The position numbers and the translations under genes were made by a program. 64,000 nucleotides of DNA from JAFDVL01 sp043783625. GTDB taxonomy: Bacteria > Acidobacteriota > Blastocatellia > RBC074. Location of the stretch: contig JAYVZE010000190.1 of NCBI GenBank assembly GCA_043783625.1, positions 1-64,000 of the forward strand. The letters are read 5' to 3'. Below, one piece after another: positions 1 through 8,589 of the stretch (position 1 is the first letter of the stretch; every line of letters begins with the position of its first letter). A model generated the notes under the pieces. The model was not told the origin of the DNA, made no database searches, and saw nothing but the letters and a program-made list of their open reading frames with translations.

Positions 1-257
1 TTCGTAACTAAGCTTGTGCCCAGATCGCCTTTGAATAAACCTTTCCAGTAATGAACATATTGCTGTGTTAACGGCAGATCAAGTCCCAGTTTATGTTTCA
101 GTTCGGCAACCTGTTGCTCGGTTGCGTTATCGCCCAGCGCATTTCGCACAGGATCGCCCGGCACAATATGAATTAACAAAAATACCAGCGTGACCACAGC
201 CCAGACGACGGGGAGGACGAAGACTAATCTCTTGAGCAAAGCAAGCAGGATTTGCAT
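1..257 (-). CDS. ABC transporter permease, OppB/DppB type (5' part only)
   Basis: Reading the minus strand from the ATG at 257 gives an N-terminus MQILLALLKRLVFVLPVVWA, then a hydrophobic helix, IHIVPGDPVRNALG, and a segment ending YWKGLFKGDLGTS before the window edge. The first membrane helix, the PGDP motif and the GDLG(T/S)S motif are hallmarks of the N-terminal domain of the inner-membrane permease of dipeptide/oligopeptide/nickel importers. About 85 residues are present of an expected 300 or so; the rest lies outside the window. It diverges from hslV with about 110 bp between the starts. The substrate cannot be inferred from this fragment. Confidence 0.85.
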   Translation of the reverse strand, partial: MQILLALLKRLVFVLPVVWAVVTLVFLLIHIVPGDPVRNALGDNATEQQVAELKHKLGLDLPLTQQYVHYWKGLFKGDLGTSLVT

Positions 258-366
258 AGCCGTGATGGTAACAAAGAAGCGCAAGTCGAGCTAGAGCATG
301 CCGAATGAATCTCCTTGGATTGAAACGAATTTGACAACGTTCATGGTGCATCGCTATAGTGCCTGA

Positions 367-933
367 ATGCCGTATCCTATGAATGCCAGCAATGGCCACA
401 AACCACGCATCAGAAGTACTACAATCCTTGCCGTCCGACGTGACGGCAAAGTCGTTATTGCCGGAGATGGTCAGGTCACAATGGGTGACACGATCATGAA
501 ATCCGGCGCCCGCAAAGTCCGCCGTCTCTACAACGAAAAAATTGTCGCGGGCTTCGCCGGAGCCACTGCCGATGCCTTCGCGCTTTTCCAACGCTTTGAA
601 ATAAAACTGGATCAGTATCACGGTCAGCTCAATCGTGCTGCCGTTGAATTAGCGAAAGATTGGCGCACGGATAAATCCATGCGCAGCCTCGAAGCTTTAT
701 TATTGGTCGCCGATCACACTTCGACCTTAATTATTTCGGGAACCGGAGACGTGATTGAACCTGATGACGGCATTGCTTCAATTGGCTCTGGCGGCCCTTA
801 TGCTTTGTCGGCAGCGCGGGCGCTGGTCAGACATTCCAACTTAACGGCGCGGGAAATTGCTCAAGAGGCGATGATGATTGCCGGTGAAATTTGTATTTAC
901 AGTAATACGAATTTGGTTATCGAAGAAGTTTAA
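367..933 (+). CDS. hslV: ATP-dependent protease proteolytic subunit HslV (ClpQ)
   Basis: Cytoplasmic N-terminal-nucleophile threonine peptidase that forms the double hexameric core of the HslUV protease. The mature region begins TTILAVRRDGKVVIAGDGQ, and KVRRLYNEKIVAGFAG, ELAKDWRTDK and IGSGGPYA follow; all are strong HslV signatures, and the protein runs to the usual C-terminus. The catalytic Thr is residue 18 if translation starts at 367, or residue 14 if it starts at the in-frame ATG at 379. Either way a 13-17 residue propeptide precedes the nucleophile, unlike the Met-Thr start of Escherichia coli HslV. No convincing Shine-Dalgarno sequence separates the two starts. hslU follows 82 bp downstream with a long hairpin between them. 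Confidence 0.97.
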   Translation: MPYPMNASNGHKPRIRSTTILAVRRDGKVVIAGDGQVTMGDTIMKSGARKVRRLYNEKIVAGFAGATADAFALFQRFEIKLDQYHGQLNRAAVELAKDWRTDKSMRSLEALLLVADHTSTLIISGTGDVIEPDDGIASIGSGGPYALSAARALVRHSNLTAREIAQEAMMIAGEICIYSNTNLVIEEV

Positions 934-938
934 TTATT

Positions 939-1004
939 ATAAGTGACAGATGATAATTGATAGTTCTCGTAATGATTAACTATCAATTATCATCTGTCAC
1001 TTAT
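939..1004. repeat. 27-bp-arm perfect inverted repeat between hslV and hslU
   Basis: Arms 939-965 and 978-1004 are exact reverse complements (the central part reads GTGACAGATGATAATTGATA) around a 12-nt loop. It begins 6 nt after the hslV stop and ends 11 nt before the hslU ATG, so it fills the intergenic gap. No T-run follows, so a simple Rho-independent terminator is unlikely. A role in mRNA processing, stability or differential expression of the two subunits, or a mobile palindromic element, are both possible (inference). Confidence 0.9.
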
Positions 1005-1015
1005 TAACTAATCCT

Positions 1016-2410
1016 ATGGTTATTTACCTTTCTGGCGAAATTGAAGAAGACGTAAAACTTGACGATTTAACGCCACGTCAAATCGTCACCGAACTCGACA
1101 AGCACGTCGTCGGGCAGATGGCCGCCAAACGCGCCGTCGCCGTCGCATTGCGCAATCGCATCCGCCGTCAAAAATTACCACCGGATATGGCGCAGGATGT
1201 GATGCCGAAAAATATCATCATGATCGGCTCCACCGGAATTGGTAAAACAGAAATTGCCCGGCGATTGGCACGGCTTTCTTCTTCACCATTCCTGAAAGTG
1301 GAAGCTTCAAAATTCACGGAAGTCGGTTACGTCGGACGCGATGTTGAATCCATGATCCGTGACCTCGTCGAAATTTCAATTGAATTAGTCCGCGCGGAAA
1401 AAGCCGAAGAAATTGCTGATAAAGCCGAGCAAAATGCCGAAGAACGGATTTTAGATTTGTTGTTGCCGAGTGCCCGCTCTTCAGAAATTGATCAAATTGA
1501 AAACAGCGAAACCGCCGTCGCCGAAGCACAAAGCCGAACCCGCGAGAAACTACGTCAACAGCTCCGCGAAGGTCGTCTGGATTCTCGCATTGTGGAATTA
1601 GAAGTCCGCGACAAAAGCTTCCCCGCCTTTGAAATTATCAGCAATCAGGGCGTCGAAGAGATGGACATCAACATCAAGGATATGATTCCCGGAATGTTCG
1701 GCAATCGCACCAAAACCCGCAAAATGCGCGTTGATGAAGCCCTCGAATATTTAATTTCCGAAGAAGAATCGAAGCTCGTAGACATGGACGCAGTCGCACG
1801 AATTGCACTGGATCGCGTCGAAACGCACGGCATTATTTTTCTTGACGAAATTGACAAAATTGCCGGACGTGAAGGCGGTCACGGCCCTGATGTTTCGCGC
1901 GAAGGCGTCCAACGCGACATCCTTCCGATTGTCGAAGGAACAACCGTTAATACGAAATACGGAATCGTTCGCACCGATCATATTTTATTCATCGCCGCCG
2001 GCGCTTTCCACGTCTCGAAACCTTCGGATTTAATTCCTGAATTGCAGGGACGCTTCCCGATTCGCGTCGAGCTTCAACCGCTGACGATTGACGATTTCAA
2101 ACGAATTTTGACGGAGCCTAAAAACGCGCTGCTGAAGCAATATACGGCTTTAATGGACACTGAAGGAGTGAATCTTGAATTCACCGACGATGCCATTGAA
2201 TCACTCGCACAATTCGCGTTTAAGGTGAACGAAACGACTGAGGATATTGGAGCGCGTCGCCTGCATACCATTCTCGAAAAAGTGCTGGATGAAATTTCTT
2301 TTGAAGGCTCTGATCTGGTGGAAAAAAATCAAGTCATTGATGCCAAATACGTGGATAAAGAATTAGCCGACATCGTCAAGAACGAGGATTTAAGCCGCTA
2401 CATTTTATGA
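1016..2410 (+). CDS. hslU: ATP-dependent protease ATPase subunit HslU (ClpY)
   Basis: AAA+ unfoldase that caps HslV and feeds it substrate. It has TPRQIVTELDKHVVGQ at the N-terminus, Walker A GSTGIGKT at residues 71-78, the pore loop in TEVGYVGRDVES, Walker B FLDEIDKI near residue 275, the GPDVSREGVQRD block, the sensor-2 motif GARRLHT, and the C-terminal EDLSRYIL tail that docks into HslV. The helical insertion (I) domain lies at roughly residues 115-245 and is rich in charged residues, as usual. The N-terminus is some 15 residues longer than in E. coli (MVIYLSGEIEEDVKLDD). Length is otherwise normal. It is paired with hslV just upstream. Confidence 0.98.
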   Translation: MVIYLSGEIEEDVKLDDLTPRQIVTELDKHVVGQMAAKRAVAVALRNRIRRQKLPPDMAQDVMPKNIIMIGSTGIGKTEIARRLARLSSSPFLKVEASKFTEVGYVGRDVESMIRDLVEISIELVRAEKAEEIADKAEQNAEERILDLLLPSARSSEIDQIENSETAVAEAQSRTREKLRQQLREGRLDSRIVELEVRDKSFPAFEIISNQGVEEMDINIKDMIPGMFGNRTKTRKMRVDEALEYLISEEESKLVDMDAVARIALDRVETHGIIFLDEIDKIAGREGGHGPDVSREGVQRDILPIVEGTTVNTKYGIVRTDHILFIAAGAFHVSKPSDLIPELQGRFPIRVELQPLTIDDFKRILTEPKNALLKQYTALMDTEGVNLEFTDDAIESLAQFAFKVNETTEDIGARRLHTILEKVLDEISFEGSDLVEKNQVIDAKYVDKELADIVKNEDLSRYIL

Positions 2411-2413
2411 TGT

Positions 2414-2441
2414 AGCGTGAACCGTTAGTTCGCGCTTTTTT
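2414..2441 (+). terminator. Probable Rho-independent terminator of hslVU
   Basis: The arms GCGTGAAC (2415-2422) and GTTCGCGC (2428-2435) pair with one G-T wobble around the loop CGTTA, followed by six T. It starts 5 nt after the hslU stop. The same GCGYGAAC...GTTCGCGC motif recurs at 22081 and 28822. Confidence 0.75.
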
Positions 2442-2465
2442 GCATTAGTAGCCACTCGCAAATTT

Positions 2466-3542
2466 ATGGGAAAAGTTGCATTGAATTTTCGCCTCTTGCT
2501 CATTGTTTCGATGCTCCTGTTTTCCGCCTGCGGGAAAATTGGCGATCCTTTGCCGCCCATTCCGAAAGCTCCCATGATCGTTACTGACCTGACTGCCACG
2601 CAACAAGGCACGAATATCATTGTCAATTTTCCCGTCAATAAAGCTACCCTGACAGATAAATTAAAACGGGTAGATATTTATCGCGCTACGGAAAACATTG
2701 ACGATCCGCAGGGCTTGACCGTAGATGATTTTATGATTCGTGCGGCGTTAATTGAATCACTGAACGTGAATCAATTACCCGGAAAAACCTCGCAGGTTTC
2801 TTTCACCGATCCAATTGATTTCAAGACAACAAACGAGCGAACCCGCTTCAGATATGCGGTACGACTCGTGAATCTTGATGATCGTCCGGCTGACCTTTCC
2901 AATTATGGAATGGTTGCCCCGTTAAGCCTCGTGGCGGAAGCCCCAGCAGGGCTAAGCTTTGATGTGACGCAGAAAGAATTAACGATCAACTGGCAAGCTC
3001 CCAAGGCAAATCTCAATGGTTCTCAACCAGCCAACGTGCTTGGTTATAACCTGTACCGTAAAAATGAAACTGAAGTTATTAAAGTCAACAAAACGCCGCT
3101 TCTGCAACCGACGCTAACCGAAACGCAATTTCAGTTTAATACGAAGTATCAGTATTTCGTGCGTACACTTTCCCTCCCGCGCACCGGAGCACCAGCCAGC
3201 GAAGTGATCGAAAGCAATTCCAGCGAAATCCTGACAGTGATTCCGAAAGATACTTTTCCACCAACAGCTCCCGGTTCGATCACGATTGCTTCGCGGGGTG
3301 GATTAGTCAGCATCTTCTGGCCTGCCAGCTCTGAACCTGACGTGATTGGATATAATGTTTATCGGAGTGACGACGAAAAAGTCTGGACAAAAATCACCGC
3401 TCGACCAATTACAACGATTACTTTCAGCGACAAGCAAGTGAAAGCCAATCAAAAATATTTCTATCAAATCACAGCCATTGATAATGCGGGGAATGAAAGC
3501 CCCCGTTCTGAAACCCTTTCAGAAACCGTTGAGCCATCCTAG
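2466..3542 (+). CDS. Fibronectin type III domain lipoprotein
   Basis: Predicted lipoprotein of 358 residues. The signal peptide ends in the lipobox LFSAC, so Cys22 would be lipidated, and CGKIGDPLPPIP follows, a Cys-Gly-x-x-Gly-x-Pro start common in small envelope lipoproteins. Two or three fibronectin-III-like domains follow; the last (about residues 268-355) shows PTAPGSITIA, GYNVYRSDD and YFYQITAIDNAGNESPRSE, and the middle one contains GYNLYRKNE. Nothing suggests an enzyme; the family is usually adhesive or scaffolding. The gene follows hslU behind a terminator-like hairpin, so it is probably transcribed separately. Function is unknown beyond envelope location. Confidence 0.85.
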   Translation: MGKVALNFRLLLIVSMLLFSACGKIGDPLPPIPKAPMIVTDLTATQQGTNIIVNFPVNKATLTDKLKRVDIYRATENIDDPQGLTVDDFMIRAALIESLNVNQLPGKTSQVSFTDPIDFKTTNERTRFRYAVRLVNLDDRPADLSNYGMVAPLSLVAEAPAGLSFDVTQKELTINWQAPKANLNGSQPANVLGYNLYRKNETEVIKVNKTPLLQPTLTETQFQFNTKYQYFVRTLSLPRTGAPASEVIESNSSEILTVIPKDTFPPTAPGSITIASRGGLVSIFWPASSEPDVIGYNVYRSDDEKVWTKITARPITTITFSDKQVKANQKYFYQITAIDNAGNESPRSETLSETVEPS

Positions 3543-3765
3543 CCTCTCCTTTAACATCATTTAATTCAAGTAGTTAAGAAGAAAACTCCACTTGCAAATC
3601 TCAATTTCTTCGCTTACGCTTAGCCAGCGTGATTAACAAAAATAATTTTTCTTTGCCCCACTCCAAAAAAGACTTCTGAGAACTACTCAAAGTTCCAGAA
3701 AGTTTTTGATCGCAATTCTGCGATTCCAACTTTAGATAACTACAACTTAGGAGGCCGTAAAAGCT

Positions 3766-4158
3766 ATGGGAATGATTACTGAATTTAAGGACTTTATCAA
3801 CAAAGGTAATGTCATGGATTTAGCAGTAGGTGTCGTCATTGGCGGCGCTTTCGGCAAAATAGTGGACTCAATTCTGGGTGATTTGATAAATCCACTTATC
3901 AGCATGTTTACTGGCGGGAAAAATTTTAAATCCCTTGCTATTCAACTCGGGACTTACGCCAATGATAAGGGGGAACAGGTTCCCAATATGTTGAATTACG
4001 GAAGTTTTATCACGGCGATATTGAACTTCCTGATATTGGCACTGGTGGTCTTTCTACTGGTCAAAATTTATAACAATTCCAGAAAGAATATGCCCCCACC
4101 GCCTCCCCCGGTTTCAGAAGTATTATTAGGAGAAATTCGGGATTTATTGAAAAAATAA
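3766..4158 (+). CDS. mscL: Large-conductance mechanosensitive channel MscL
   Basis: Homopentameric inner-membrane channel that opens on high membrane tension to release osmolytes during hypo-osmotic shock. The N-terminal helix and TM1 read MGMITEFKDFINKGNVMDLA and GVVIGGAFGKIVDSILGDLI, the classic MscL block with the pore-lining glycines. A periplasmic loop (FTGGKNF...) follows, then TM2 (AILNFLILALVVFLLVK) and a charged C-terminal helix ending LLGEIRDLLKK, preceded by a run of prolines. At 130 residues it matches the family. The start is set by the strong ribosome binding site AGGAGG at 3749-3754. A terminator follows, so it is probably monocistronic. Confidence 0.98.
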   Translation: MGMITEFKDFINKGNVMDLAVGVVIGGAFGKIVDSILGDLINPLISMFTGGKNFKSLAIQLGTYANDKGEQVPNMLNYGSFITAILNFLILALVVFLLVKIYNNSRKNMPPPPPPVSEVLLGEIRDLLKK

Positions 4159-4180
4159 ATCGCTTCAATAAATAAAAAGT

Positions 4181-4207
4181 GCAGGGAGAAATTCCCTGCC
4201 CTTTTTT
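4181..4207 (+). terminator. Rho-independent terminator after mscL
   Basis: The stem GCAGGGA (4181-4187) / TCCCTGC (4193-4199) with a 5-nt loop is followed by CCTTTTTT, 22 nt after the mscL stop codon. Confidence 0.85.
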
Positions 4208-4317
4208 ATATGTCTTACATGCATAATTTTTCACGATGCTGTCAAATGAGCATTGGCATCATCGTGGACAGCTTTTTAACTTTCCTTCTTTGCTGGTAAG
4301 AGCTTCGCTAAATTAGA

Positions 4318-4923
4318 CTATTTACGTCCTTTCTGAGTTATCGACTGAATCTCTTTGATTACATCGGCTATTCTCATTTTGTTCTTGTCTGTTATAGATT
4401 CTACGCCTTGTGCTTCACCTACTACAATATAGCAATCTAGGGAGTTAAATGATTTTTCGTTACTTGTTGGCACATTCGGCGCATAAACGGTTGCTCCTTT
4501 AAACTCTTTCTCATTGGCTTTTAAAGGAGACAAGAGCACTAGATACCTTTGTTGTTTCAAAAGCACTGGCTTTCCTTCTGTTGGTAATCTACCTGGTAAG
4601 AAAATGCTGGTAGTTGTTTGGGCTTTAATATGACCTGAGTCTTTAATAAGCTTTTCTACCCGTAAATGAACAAGCCGCCCTATGATATATTCATTAGGAT
4701 TAGCTAACGTTGCGATCTTTTCCCCTTTTGCCCCTCTTCCAGATGTCAATGGAATTTTATCGCGACGGATAACTAAGTCTACGCTTTCGACTAATCCAAC
4801 AACAGCATCACTGCTATTCTTTACTAGAGGTGTCCACTCCTGCCTGCCTGGTGATTGCGCAGAAATTGACATACCAAAATATACAATAAATATATTAATT
4901 AGATTGAACGTAAGTGTTTTCAT
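4318..4923 (-). CDS. Secreted protein of unknown function
   Basis: 201 residues beginning with a Sec-type signal peptide (MKTLTFNLINIFIVYFGMSI, likely cut after SISA). The mature part starts with a segment reading WTPLVKNSSDAVVGLVESVD and contains LVHLRVEKLIKD, FLPGRLP and RYLVLLSPLK, which looks like a beta-rich domain. I recognise no catalytic motif. It lies 90 bp downstream of, and in the same direction as, the large secreted protein at 5014-7698, so the two may be co-transcribed. The gene is richer in A and T than the aro and hsl genes nearby. It has only a weak ribosome binding site. Confidence 0.7.
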   Translation of the reverse strand: MKTLTFNLINIFIVYFGMSISAQSPGRQEWTPLVKNSSDAVVGLVESVDLVIRRDKIPLTSGRGAKGEKIATLANPNEYIIGRLVHLRVEKLIKDSGHIKAQTTTSIFLPGRLPTEGKPVLLKQQRYLVLLSPLKANEKEFKGATVYAPNVPTSNEKSFNSLDCYIVVGEAQGVESITDKNKMRIADVIKEIQSITQKGRK

Positions 4924-5013
4924 ATTTTACCTATCAATATTTATCAATCATTGAACCTAACTTTGGGTCAAAATAGATTATAAATTGACTCAAAGCTAGG
5001 TCTTTTCCTCTTT

Positions 5014-7698
5014 TCAGTACCCGTTACAGGTTTTCGTATAGCGATACATAGGAGCAATCGGATCAGATTGAGCATATGCATCTCTTTCAGCATCATTGCT
5101 TCTGTTCCCATAAATTACTCCTTGGCTATTGAACCAAGCGGTAGCGGCGTTATTTATTTTTGTAATTAGGCCTTGCTCAGTTGCATCTGTAAGCGGGGAA
5201 AATTGATTCATAAGGCTCTGAACAGTAAATAGATCTGACAGCATTCCTGTAGTCCATTGGTAGACATGTCTATTTTCATGAGTTACAGTCTTAGTGTAGA
5301 ATTGGCTAGTCGTCGGAACCTCTATATTAGCAGTTGATACGACTCGCTGTAAACTGCCGGAACCAGTAACAACCCATAGGTTGGTTTGCGTATTAAATCC
5401 ATATGCAGGACCACCTGTTATATCTGTAGGTGCCACCGATCCAGCAGGATACCAATATGCATTTACAATAAGTGAAGTTTCTCTTGTCACCATTCTACCG
5501 CCGCTTAGATTCACAACACACCTTATTGTATATTGGCTATCGAAAGAAGCACTACACTCACTATCCGGCAAGGCAAACCACTTACAAAAAGCGGCAGTGG
5601 TTGCATTGGTCGGCGATCCAAAAATTACTTCTGGATTATTGCCTGCACCTGATGGAGCCGTGAATGACCATTGAATGCTAACAGCCGGGTCTTCTGGTGG
5701 GATGTCTACGGAAAAATTGGCAGTATCGCCATCTTTGCAGTTGACAGTACCGCTTATTGTTACGTCGAATACATTGCAACTTGCTGAGCAGTCAGCATTG
5801 TATGGCTGCAATAAGCACCCACCCTCGTAAGGATCAAAATACCAAACCCCCGCCGTTTCCCACGAGCCACGCAGATTGGTCGTACCGGGGGCAACGGCGG
5901 TTGCGTTACCATCAAAATTGATCCAGGCTACGTTAGAGTTGTCTGAACTAAAGTTTACCGCTGCTGATGAAACGTTATACCAACTCATCGGAACGCCGTG
6001 GCAGGTGGCGTCTTGTTCCTGCGCCGTGAATTGTGTCACATCCCCTGGAAAGCCAGATGCGCTGCCAGGTGTCATACGACTGGATAAATAGCCGCCGCCA
6101 CAAGTGCATTGGCATTCATACGTTGAAGTCAGCCCGTTCGCCAGATCAACCGTCTGCGCCCGTCCGATGAGTACCTTGTCCTGCTTGCCGCGTAGCGTCC
6201 ATACGACATGACCAGCGTTCGCGTTAGCCGGAATAGGATTGCCTTCAGAACCTTTCGCCTGAGAATCTCGCAATCGCTGCACATCGAAGCTCATAGTTTG
6301 GCCTGCGATCAGCGTCTGCAAATTTGATCCCCAACGCCCGCCCGTGTAGACAACATCCAGATGAAATTGTTGATCTTCAGTTGTCGTATTTTTGATGAAC
6401 ACCACCGTGGAAGCCGTTCCGTCAATAAACCACGGATAGCCGCCCGTACTGCTCATTCCGCCTTGCGGGTCTTTCATCGGTACAGTGAAAACCTGATTAC
6501 CGTCGGGTGAGACGCTATGCACGGTAGCGATCACACTGCCGAATGCACCCGTGTAATTAATTTCTACGCCAGCCGTCGCAATGTCGGTTTGCGATAAGAC
6601 CGGATTCGTCGTATCGAGAAGTTTGGTTTCTCCGGCGGCAAGTGAAGTTTGCGGCAATGTGATGATTGCAGTGCTGCCGTTTTGTTTTGTATACGGCACT
6701 CGCGCTGTCACCGTAGTTGCAGTAGTGCCAATATTGCGCACGGCAATAACGGGTTTAAGAATGCTGTTGTTAACACTGCCCAGCCGCAAACCTGTGCCGT
6801 GTAACTGAGTAGTTTTGCCTTGTGCCGGATCAGCAAAATTGATTGCGGCGGAAAATCCCTTGTCCTTATCCCAGACATGAAGCATCGCCAGCACTGCGCC
6901 ACTCGCGCTGTTATGCGAAATTGAAACTGCGCCTGTACTGGATTGCTGAACCAGACCTGGCGGAAGTTTCACGACCGAAGTTTCGTTCGGACTGAGCGTG
7001 CCATTGATCGGGAGATGCCCGTTGGCTCCGACGAAAGTTGCATCACCATTAATCGTTAACGGTTGTGCTGTAGTGTTTGTCACAATCACGCTGACTTCAG
7101 CTTTGTCGGATGGAATGGCGTAGACAGCTTCCAGTTGCGGCGAAGAAAACTTCATCCCCGGTTCCAACATTTGTTCGTCGAAAATCAGGCTATTAGCTGC
7201 GTTGACGATGCGTAGACCGCCGCCCATTTCCATCATTCGCCCTTGATAAGTGAATTCAAAACTGCCGGATTTAAAATGTGATCCCGCAGTATTTGCAATC
7301 GCGTTAAGGTCAACTTTCAGCGAAGACTCTCCATTCACTAAAACCTGCGCAGCGTTGAATGTTTGTCCGTTTTTCCCGTGCAAAACCGGAGTGACGGCAA
7401 TGACATTCGGTCCCTTATTATTGAGCGTTAAGGTTGACACAAAATTATCTTCCGTATTGTAAAAAGAACCGATCATCCGCCGGAGCGTGTTTGGTTGATT
7501 CGCGCAACAACCACCTTGCACGTTGGTATTCGGGACAGCGGTTGATGAACTATCAAGATGCGCCGAACCCGCTTTCATAAATCGTGTAGTAATGAACGTT
7601 ACCGCAATGGCAACAATTATCACACTTGCCAGGATGTGAAACTTTTTCGTACGCAACATGCCGTTGACGCTTGCAGATAGTACAGGTAATCTTTGCAT
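5014..7698 (-). CDS. Large secreted or surface protein with Ig-like domains and a C-terminal HExxHxxQ motif
   Basis: 894 residues. The start is fixed by a strong site (AAGGAGG, 6 nt before the ATG). One membrane helix at about residues 22-40 (ILASVIIVAIAVTFITT) serves as signal anchor or signal peptide. Residues about 70-520 are beta-rich repeats, followed by the Cys-rich segment YECQCTCGGGYL. A BIG2-like region follows at about 550-620 (SDNSNVAWINFDGNATAVAP). The C-terminal 90 residues carry THENRHVYQW, with HENRH at 807-811, and a later ERDAYAQ with Glu871. This order, HExxHxxQ then ExxAxxxA, resembles zincin metallopeptidases of the DUF4157 kind. Peptidase activity is therefore plausible but inferred. 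The 5' leader is unusual, with a hairpin at 7733-7773. Confidence 0.8.
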   Translation of the reverse strand: MQRLPVLSASVNGMLRTKKFHILASVIIVAIAVTFITTRFMKAGSAHLDSSSTAVPNTNVQGGCCANQPNTLRRMIGSFYNTEDNFVSTLTLNNKGPNVIAVTPVLHGKNGQTFNAAQVLVNGESSLKVDLNAIANTAGSHFKSGSFEFTYQGRMMEMGGGLRIVNAANSLIFDEQMLEPGMKFSSPQLEAVYAIPSDKAEVSVIVTNTTAQPLTINGDATFVGANGHLPINGTLSPNETSVVKLPPGLVQQSSTGAVSISHNSASGAVLAMLHVWDKDKGFSAAINFADPAQGKTTQLHGTGLRLGSVNNSILKPVIAVRNIGTTATTVTARVPYTKQNGSTAIITLPQTSLAAGETKLLDTTNPVLSQTDIATAGVEINYTGAFGSVIATVHSVSPDGNQVFTVPMKDPQGGMSSTGGYPWFIDGTASTVVFIKNTTTEDQQFHLDVVYTGGRWGSNLQTLIAGQTMSFDVQRLRDSQAKGSEGNPIPANANAGHVVWTLRGKQDKVLIGRAQTVDLANGLTSTYECQCTCGGGYLSSRMTPGSASGFPGDVTQFTAQEQDATCHGVPMSWYNVSSAAVNFSSDNSNVAWINFDGNATAVAPGTTNLRGSWETAGVWYFDPYEGGCLLQPYNADCSASCNVFDVTISGTVNCKDGDTANFSVDIPPEDPAVSIQWSFTAPSGAGNNPEVIFGSPTNATTAAFCKWFALPDSECSASFDSQYTIRCVVNLSGGRMVTRETSLIVNAYWYPAGSVAPTDITGGPAYGFNTQTNLWVVTGSGSLQRVVSTANIEVPTTSQFYTKTVTHENRHVYQWTTGMLSDLFTVQSLMNQFSPLTDATEQGLITKINNAATAWFNSQGVIYGNRSNDAERDAYAQSDPIAPMYRYTKTCNGY

Positions 7699-7732
7699 GA
7701 CATTTCCTCCTTATGGAAATTGTTAATAGACA

Positions 7733-7773
7733 GGGCAAGCTTGCTGAGTGACCAAACTGAGGCAAGCTTGCCC
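7733..7773. repeat. Inverted repeat in the leader of the large secreted protein gene
   Basis: GGGCAAGCTTGC (7733-7744) and GCAAGCTTGCCC (7762-7773) are perfect complements, and each half is itself nearly palindromic around AAGCTT. It lies 35 nt upstream of the start codon at 7698 and would fold in the mRNA leader. It could be regulatory or another dispersed palindrome. Confidence 0.7.
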
Positions 7774-8062
7774 GTTTTGTTGTAACGGAAAATTCTTTGG
7801 TGATGCCAATTTACAGCACAGAAGTTGCTGAGGGGGAAATAGCGTGATGCTATTTTGGCTCGCCAATGCGTTTGCGTGTAATGTGTCGAACCAGTTCGTG
7901 GATGCATGAAGGAAAACCCACATCCTTTCCGTTTCTTCTTACAAGAAATACTTTTTGACAATTACTGAAACAAATTTTTAAGCAGGGATAATAGCGCGTC
8001 CATTTGCCCAAGCTGCCAATAGCAGAGATTTTTTTTTAATTGACAGATTGAAACGAGCAAAC

Positions 8063-8091
8063 AATACACACACCATTCAAAATGATGTCAA
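8063..8091 (-). promoter_or_regulatory. Candidate sigma-70 promoter for the large secreted protein gene
   Basis: On the minus strand a perfect TTGACA (8091-8086) is followed after 17 nt by TGTATT (8068-8063). Position and spacing fit, although the leader would be about 360 nt and the -10 box matches only four of six positions. Confidence 0.35.
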
Positions 8092-8207
8092 GAAATAAAC
8101 ACTAAAACGATATACTAGCTATCCAGCACACGTTTTTATTTCAAACCTAAATATATTTTGATTTTTGCCAGTGGAAGGAAAATATTGAGCCTGGCAAGCT
8201 CATTGTA

Positions 8208-8579
8208 TTAATGCACGCGCGGCACTTCGCCAAGAATTCCAAAACTCGTCACAGCCTGCATCTCATCCTCAAACGTTTCAAACACGCCAAGTATTTTTGT
8301 CACGGTCAGCAGGTCTCGAATTTTCTTCGGGAGTGCTAACAGCTTCAAATGTCCACCGCGATTTTTAGTGGTGGTGTGCCGCGAGATCAGTTCTCCGATG
8401 CCTGAACTGTCAATGTAACCAGCCTCCGCAAAATTCAAGACGATCTCACACTGCCCGCTTTCAAGTAAGATATTAACAGCATCACGAAGATGGTTGCTGC
8501 CATCGCCGATGGTAATTTTTCCGATCAGGTCAAGAATTACAATATTACCAATTTGACGCTCGTTGATCTGCAACTGCAT
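8208..8579 (-). CDS. Anti-sigma factor antagonist, STAS domain (RsbV/SpoIIAA-like)
   Basis: 123-residue single STAS domain. The phospho-acceptor motif is GYIDSSGIGEL, with Ser58 at the position phosphorylated in SpoIIAA and RsbV, and the N-terminal beta strand reads NIVILDLIGKITIG. In its unphosphorylated form such a protein binds the partner HATPase kinase and frees a sigma factor or other output. It sits 10 bp downstream of the RsbW-like kinase gene in one operon, with ribosome site AAGGAAA. No sigma factor, RsbU-type phosphatase or receptor is encoded nearby, so the output is unknown. The tail after residue 105 (AVTSFGILGEVPRVH) is not conserved in families I know. Confidence 0.92.
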   Translation of the reverse strand: MQLQINERQIGNIVILDLIGKITIGDGSNHLRDAVNILLESGQCEIVLNFAEAGYIDSSGIGELISRHTTTKNRGGHLKLLALPKKIRDLLTVTKILGVFETFEDEMQAVTSFGILGEVPRVH

Positions 8580-8589
8580 TGGATTTTCC

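Larger units (their letters stand above)
7699..8207. other. Long non-coding gap upstream of the large secreted protein
   Basis: 509 bp between the start of the 5014-7698 gene and the end of the STAS gene. I see no credible gene here; short open frames have no homology I recognise. It holds a 12-bp-arm hairpin (7733-7773), an AT-rich tract near 8020-8110, and a plausible minus-strand promoter at 8063-8091. The length suggests a long regulated leader for the secreted protein (inference). Confidence 0.5.

Noticed and set aside
7620..7961. Minus-strand frame upstream of the large secreted protein
   Set aside because: It overlaps the leader hairpin and the start of the real gene, with no recognisable protein pattern.
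8040..8068. Plus-strand TTGACA with 17-nt spacing in the 7699-8207 gap
   Set aside because: No plus-strand gene follows for about 1 kb, and the -10 box is poor.
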